Assembly: GCA_947630505.1 (NCBI GenBank)
Contig: CANRHV010000004.1
Coordinates: forward strand, 1-64,000
Length of the DNA: 64,000 nt
Source: an uncultured Monoglobus sp.
GTDB taxonomy: Bacteria > Bacillota > Clostridia > Monoglobales > Monoglobaceae
Direction of reading: 5' to 3'
The notes beneath the pieces are model-generated. The model was not told the DNA's origin. It did not search any database and saw nothing but the letters and a program-made list of their open reading frames with translations. Below, in pieces: positions 63,301 through 64,000 of this stretch (position 1 is its first letter; each line of letters begins with the position of its first letter). A program made the translations under genes and the position numbers.

Positions 63301-64000
63301 GCGGCGAAGGCGGCGACAATGTTCCGATATATATCGGAGACGGAAAAAACGCCATGATAGGAAGCGGCGCGTCAAGTCCCGAGCAAAAAGCGATGATCCC
63401 TCAGAGAGAGGGTTACAAGTTCCTGGGCTGGAAGCTTAACAATGATCATATGGACGCGGACGGAGAACAGACGCTCTATTATCCTTATGCGACAACCCCT
63501 CCGACCGGAATAGACTATAAAACATCATTTACAAAGAACGACACGGTCGACATTCTCTACGCGGTATGGGAAGGTCAGTTCGGCGTTGTTTACGAAGGCA
63601 ACGGCAGCGATAAGGGCGCCGCGCCGGAAGAGAAGAATACATATACTAAAAACTCCACATTCGCTACAAAAAAAGTAAAATCGACAAAGGAAGGCGATCC
63701 CGACGCCACATATATGGCGAGAACGGGACATAAGTTCCTGGGCTGGAGCAGGAGTCAGCATCCCGCGATCACTACCGAAGCGGAATTAAGCGGAGTTACA
63801 GATTTGATAACCGCAGGCAGTGAGACCACTCTCAACGAACCGGCGGACAGCGGCGTTGTTATACTCTACGCTGTATGGGCGGTCGATACAAACGAGGACG
63901 GCACCGAGGATTATAAGCAGATAATCTACCTCCCCGGCGAGGCCGGCGATAGCGCGGAAAGCATGCCCGAGGCGCAGACGATAGATCCGGATGATAATAA
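57372..64000 (+). CDS. Giant BspA-like/InlB-repeat surface protein, truncated by the window edge
   Basis: At least 2209 residues, still open at 64000; sampled codons across the span stay in one frame. Signal peptide (1-34, ends IAVFAEE). Residues about 40-85 are a Gly/Ala/Asp-rich linker whose DNA resembles intergenic repeats. LRR_5 (BspA-type) repeats occupy about 180-320, 780-945 and 1050-1240 (LTEITIPDSVTKMGFGCFA, TIPESVTSIGARAFYDCDNL). Residues about 455-686 hold two Ig-like modules of unknown family, richer in A+T. From about 1540 onward, InlB B/Listeria-Bacteroides repeats recur with F(V/L)GWS..LYAVW. Such proteins are surface adhesins; no anchor is visible because the C terminus is missing. 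AAAGGAG before the ATG. Confidence 0.88.
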   Translation, partial: MLKKLNRGLALMLAVVMVLGTLPGIAVFAEEPASDGLTSDANPVVGADDPGRPQGAPSGETAVGDGALDVPQDAADFDDESGAESAIGNGTPGTARIMSAAAPIANPVPQADTSVVFTGSNGGDITGSYSGNFHDLFETTLDETGEGVVIVRYRYAAGTSPTKIKIPSYFQDAEGKKYYVTKIGDGAFSACALEEIRFDGSGEDAPKIKEFGSNAFASNSNNLTEITIPDSVTKMGFGCFASNGGETTGLTTVKLPSNLEAIPENCFHTCSMLRYITIPESVTSIGARAFYDCDNLTYIKLPAGLREVGTQAFSNINEKTTNRQNKFFLDCSAVDPAVIKGMTAVFDGYVNWGTDRDYYKNDSPFVIDPDTGLIYGLKSNISYSPGSSNPADGTLDENTSESEYKNDPNDYRYYLYKSTHADSGGSSATSAPADPGATLNPEEFNISIDFKDVSSFDSNGTTDYSYNGFTYTGASQSISVTYNNKSYTKALKFDSKAKIIFTPAKSGICTMLMTGNDTSSDTYKISVNGKDYEVNYSKTNITKIQFPVEAGTKYEIKQGSKQTHLFYIEVKQGYEFDATVERTNNGGNNITGDITADLIFTVPKNSTSSGNAFSNDKINTVTYNGHTITHSLKFSNASSFKFAPEKDGKLTLVFAADFSCYCAKTGTELTKQQTIGLYEDGVEEVKQSKPLPQIPEDITGKGNAAVIEFDFEAGKNYTIKNITEDTPNEQELCYALAQYNDPVIEPDDTPSPTETSEPEEATPEPETYDYIKLVGKTTIGAAGSIDLTIPASVPDTRPKHEGERITIKGLAPGAFGCKPFNNTLGKIDLRNLKNMGEIPDGAFWKCDQLADVKLPNCGINRIGVYAFRQNTSLNSITLPASLGTVDYWAFRQCTSLATVTFTPKTDDGVDYSQTDQPDQQLIIDSGAFSRCNKVEERKQNIFLTGVHKGNVYGVITQGDTVTDERKTPSDPFGAYDAYTHYKDNVTEDPYTVKDTTEKWKFNRVTGDVVAYLGEMSELSDGGTLTLTIPDSLKYYTDYPDKTKESEAITITGIGQPGENKVLLEDSNGFNEDQEENENGGKYNGIDKLVIPSTVENIWGSAFYNTRVGAIEYEGGIESSNLKMIDYRAFGCNKVSFEFTEEIKFPKTLESIGQAAFSGRKFSKQPTYSIKNNSGSGGTTNVSSITIPGNVTYVDSTAFRNATGISAVVIEEYLYNESDSRYDSKNQMYLHAPSTVSDNAPFGLTATDEIKTAGYSDPPAYYMDDALPRYSDYILDPTTPERPSHTVKAKPDTNDGTENKAIINLGVIMPDKDAPINSVEYEPNARDDHAEDINTDWWAPQAELDELGSQSAVTVAYKVDLKDIHGNGTVTFKVGYTPLGSDSKTDYGNVKVDVFHKHLYDANVGLYASYNIDNEGLKTYLPIADDTHPENNTDYSGPEATGTPGENEAFVEGYKVPIDGVDEKQFYLKTGDDSQAAFAGWLVVPWVDGEKADPPSGAGIIFNHRPIESSELGGDSYTFIDYREIKTTSLEMGETDRTLYAIWAEDKNKDGIPDYDAGVLHYHMNGGTWKYNDQTYTDPQTYDETIQNPSDEYPLTDPDGADNKPQRSEVNGEKVAFVGWSEKEYKGYIDKDGKYVKDENENEEDLGLEDGKYVPISATIDVTKPDQSEYDVYAVWGIDEQPDTGGEPGDGVPDCEQVVYDGNKPSDAPADENVKYIPTDPKGYRVDPGGSIREEAIVLPSDPDRRLPELKGYKFVGWSRRSNATPSDTGEILTPAQLSSPYTESGELDPKKENVSYFIKPYGLTTLYAVWEKETFGVVYHANMSADLLQDWTHSTDLPLNGDNVSYNDTTSYAPGDDVTLSNVYFETKADEGYLKYGWSLHNSLSPITKYSEETNVKNLGAAKQDNVPMALSPNSTVMNVYQVYAQDIYNATTPGGNIGGEPDEDDVPDYKQVIYHPNAGNDNVENVPADQTVYTKGGEGGDNVPIYIGDGKNAMIGSGASSPEQKAMIPQREGYKFLGWKLNNDHMDADGEQTLYYPYATTPPTGIDYKTSFTKNDTVDILYAVWEGQFGVVYEGNGSDKGAAPEEKNTYTKNSTFATKKVKSTKEGDPDATYMARTGHKFLGWSRSQHPAITTEAELSGVTDLITAGSETTLNEPADSGVVILYAVWAVDTNEDGTEDYKQIIYLPGEAGDSAESMPEAQTIDPDDN

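Noticed and set aside
1-64000. CRISPR array, tRNA, rRNA or intact insertion sequence
   Set aside because: No regularly spaced 25-35 base repeats, no cloverleaf with GTTCRANNC arm, and no transposase ORF was found by reading.

Overview
The window looks like the chromosome of a spore-forming member of the Clostridia (Firmicutes). Reasons: the Firmicute order nrdR / rimP-nusA-ylxR-ylxQ-infB-rbfA-nrnA-truB-ribF, ylxM-ffh-rpsP-khpA-rimM-trmD, a T-box riboswitch, small CotF-type coat proteins, strong AGGAGG-like ribosome sites and consensus sigma-A promoters. Coding DNA is about half G+C and intergenic DNA is AT-rich. Copper-amine-oxidase-like stalk domains, a DHHW protein, BspA-type repeats and InlB-type repeats fit a gut commensal, but I cannot place it below class with confidence.

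Layout. 1-900: intergenic repeats and a T-box (specifier read as UAC, Tyr) ahead of a sodium:solute symporter. 2.6-6.7 kb: RNA methyltransferases, YmdB, PgeF, RsmI. 7.2-12.4 kb: a 3D-domain wall protein, then SRP and the ribosome/tRNA maturation cluster. 12.4-12.8 kb: a structured locus with a 27-residue hydrophobic peptide and a facing antisense promoter. 13-21.1 kb: zinc-ribbon membrane protein, nadD-yqeK-LCP-rsfS-leuS and a polysaccharide deacetylase. 21.6-22.1 kb: two small coat genes on the minus strand. 22.3-31.9 kb: nrdR, the nusA-infB operon and a MATE exporter. 32-39.7 kb: mostly minus strand, with a methyltransferase-STAS fusion, RibU, VanW protein, DUF815 ATPase and a GT4-CsaB fusion. 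40-45.8 kb: DHHW protein, a giant PMT-type glycosyltransferase and a fumarase alpha subunit. 45.8-54.7 kb: one aromatic operon covering shikimate, Phe and Tyr synthesis. 55-57 kb: a GT2 synthase and HicAB. 57.4 kb to the edge: a giant surface protein.

How parts work together. The aro operon (aroF-tyrA-aroB-aroA-aroC-pheA-aroK-small ORF-aroQ-aroE) encodes every step from DAHP to prephenate, then to phenylpyruvate and 4-hydroxyphenylpyruvate. It is preceded by a 41-codon ORF with 10 Phe/Tyr codons in a 15-codon stretch, overlapping mutually exclusive hairpins that end in an intrinsic terminator. This is the architecture of ribosome-mediated attenuation. With the Tyr T-box at the start of the window, aromatic supply appears to be sensed by two RNA mechanisms. 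The 31-56 kb block (GT4-CsaB, LCP, VanW, PMT, DHHW, GT2) is cell-envelope glycan chemistry.

Most novel items: (i) the candidate type I toxin-antitoxin locus at 12.4-12.8 kb; (ii) the Phe/Tyr leader-peptide attenuator at 45.8-46.1 kb; (iii) a STAS-fused LCM-like methyltransferase; (iv) families of intergenic repeats, one apparently captured inside the coding sequence of the giant surface protein. No tRNA, rRNA, CRISPR array or intact insertion sequence was seen.
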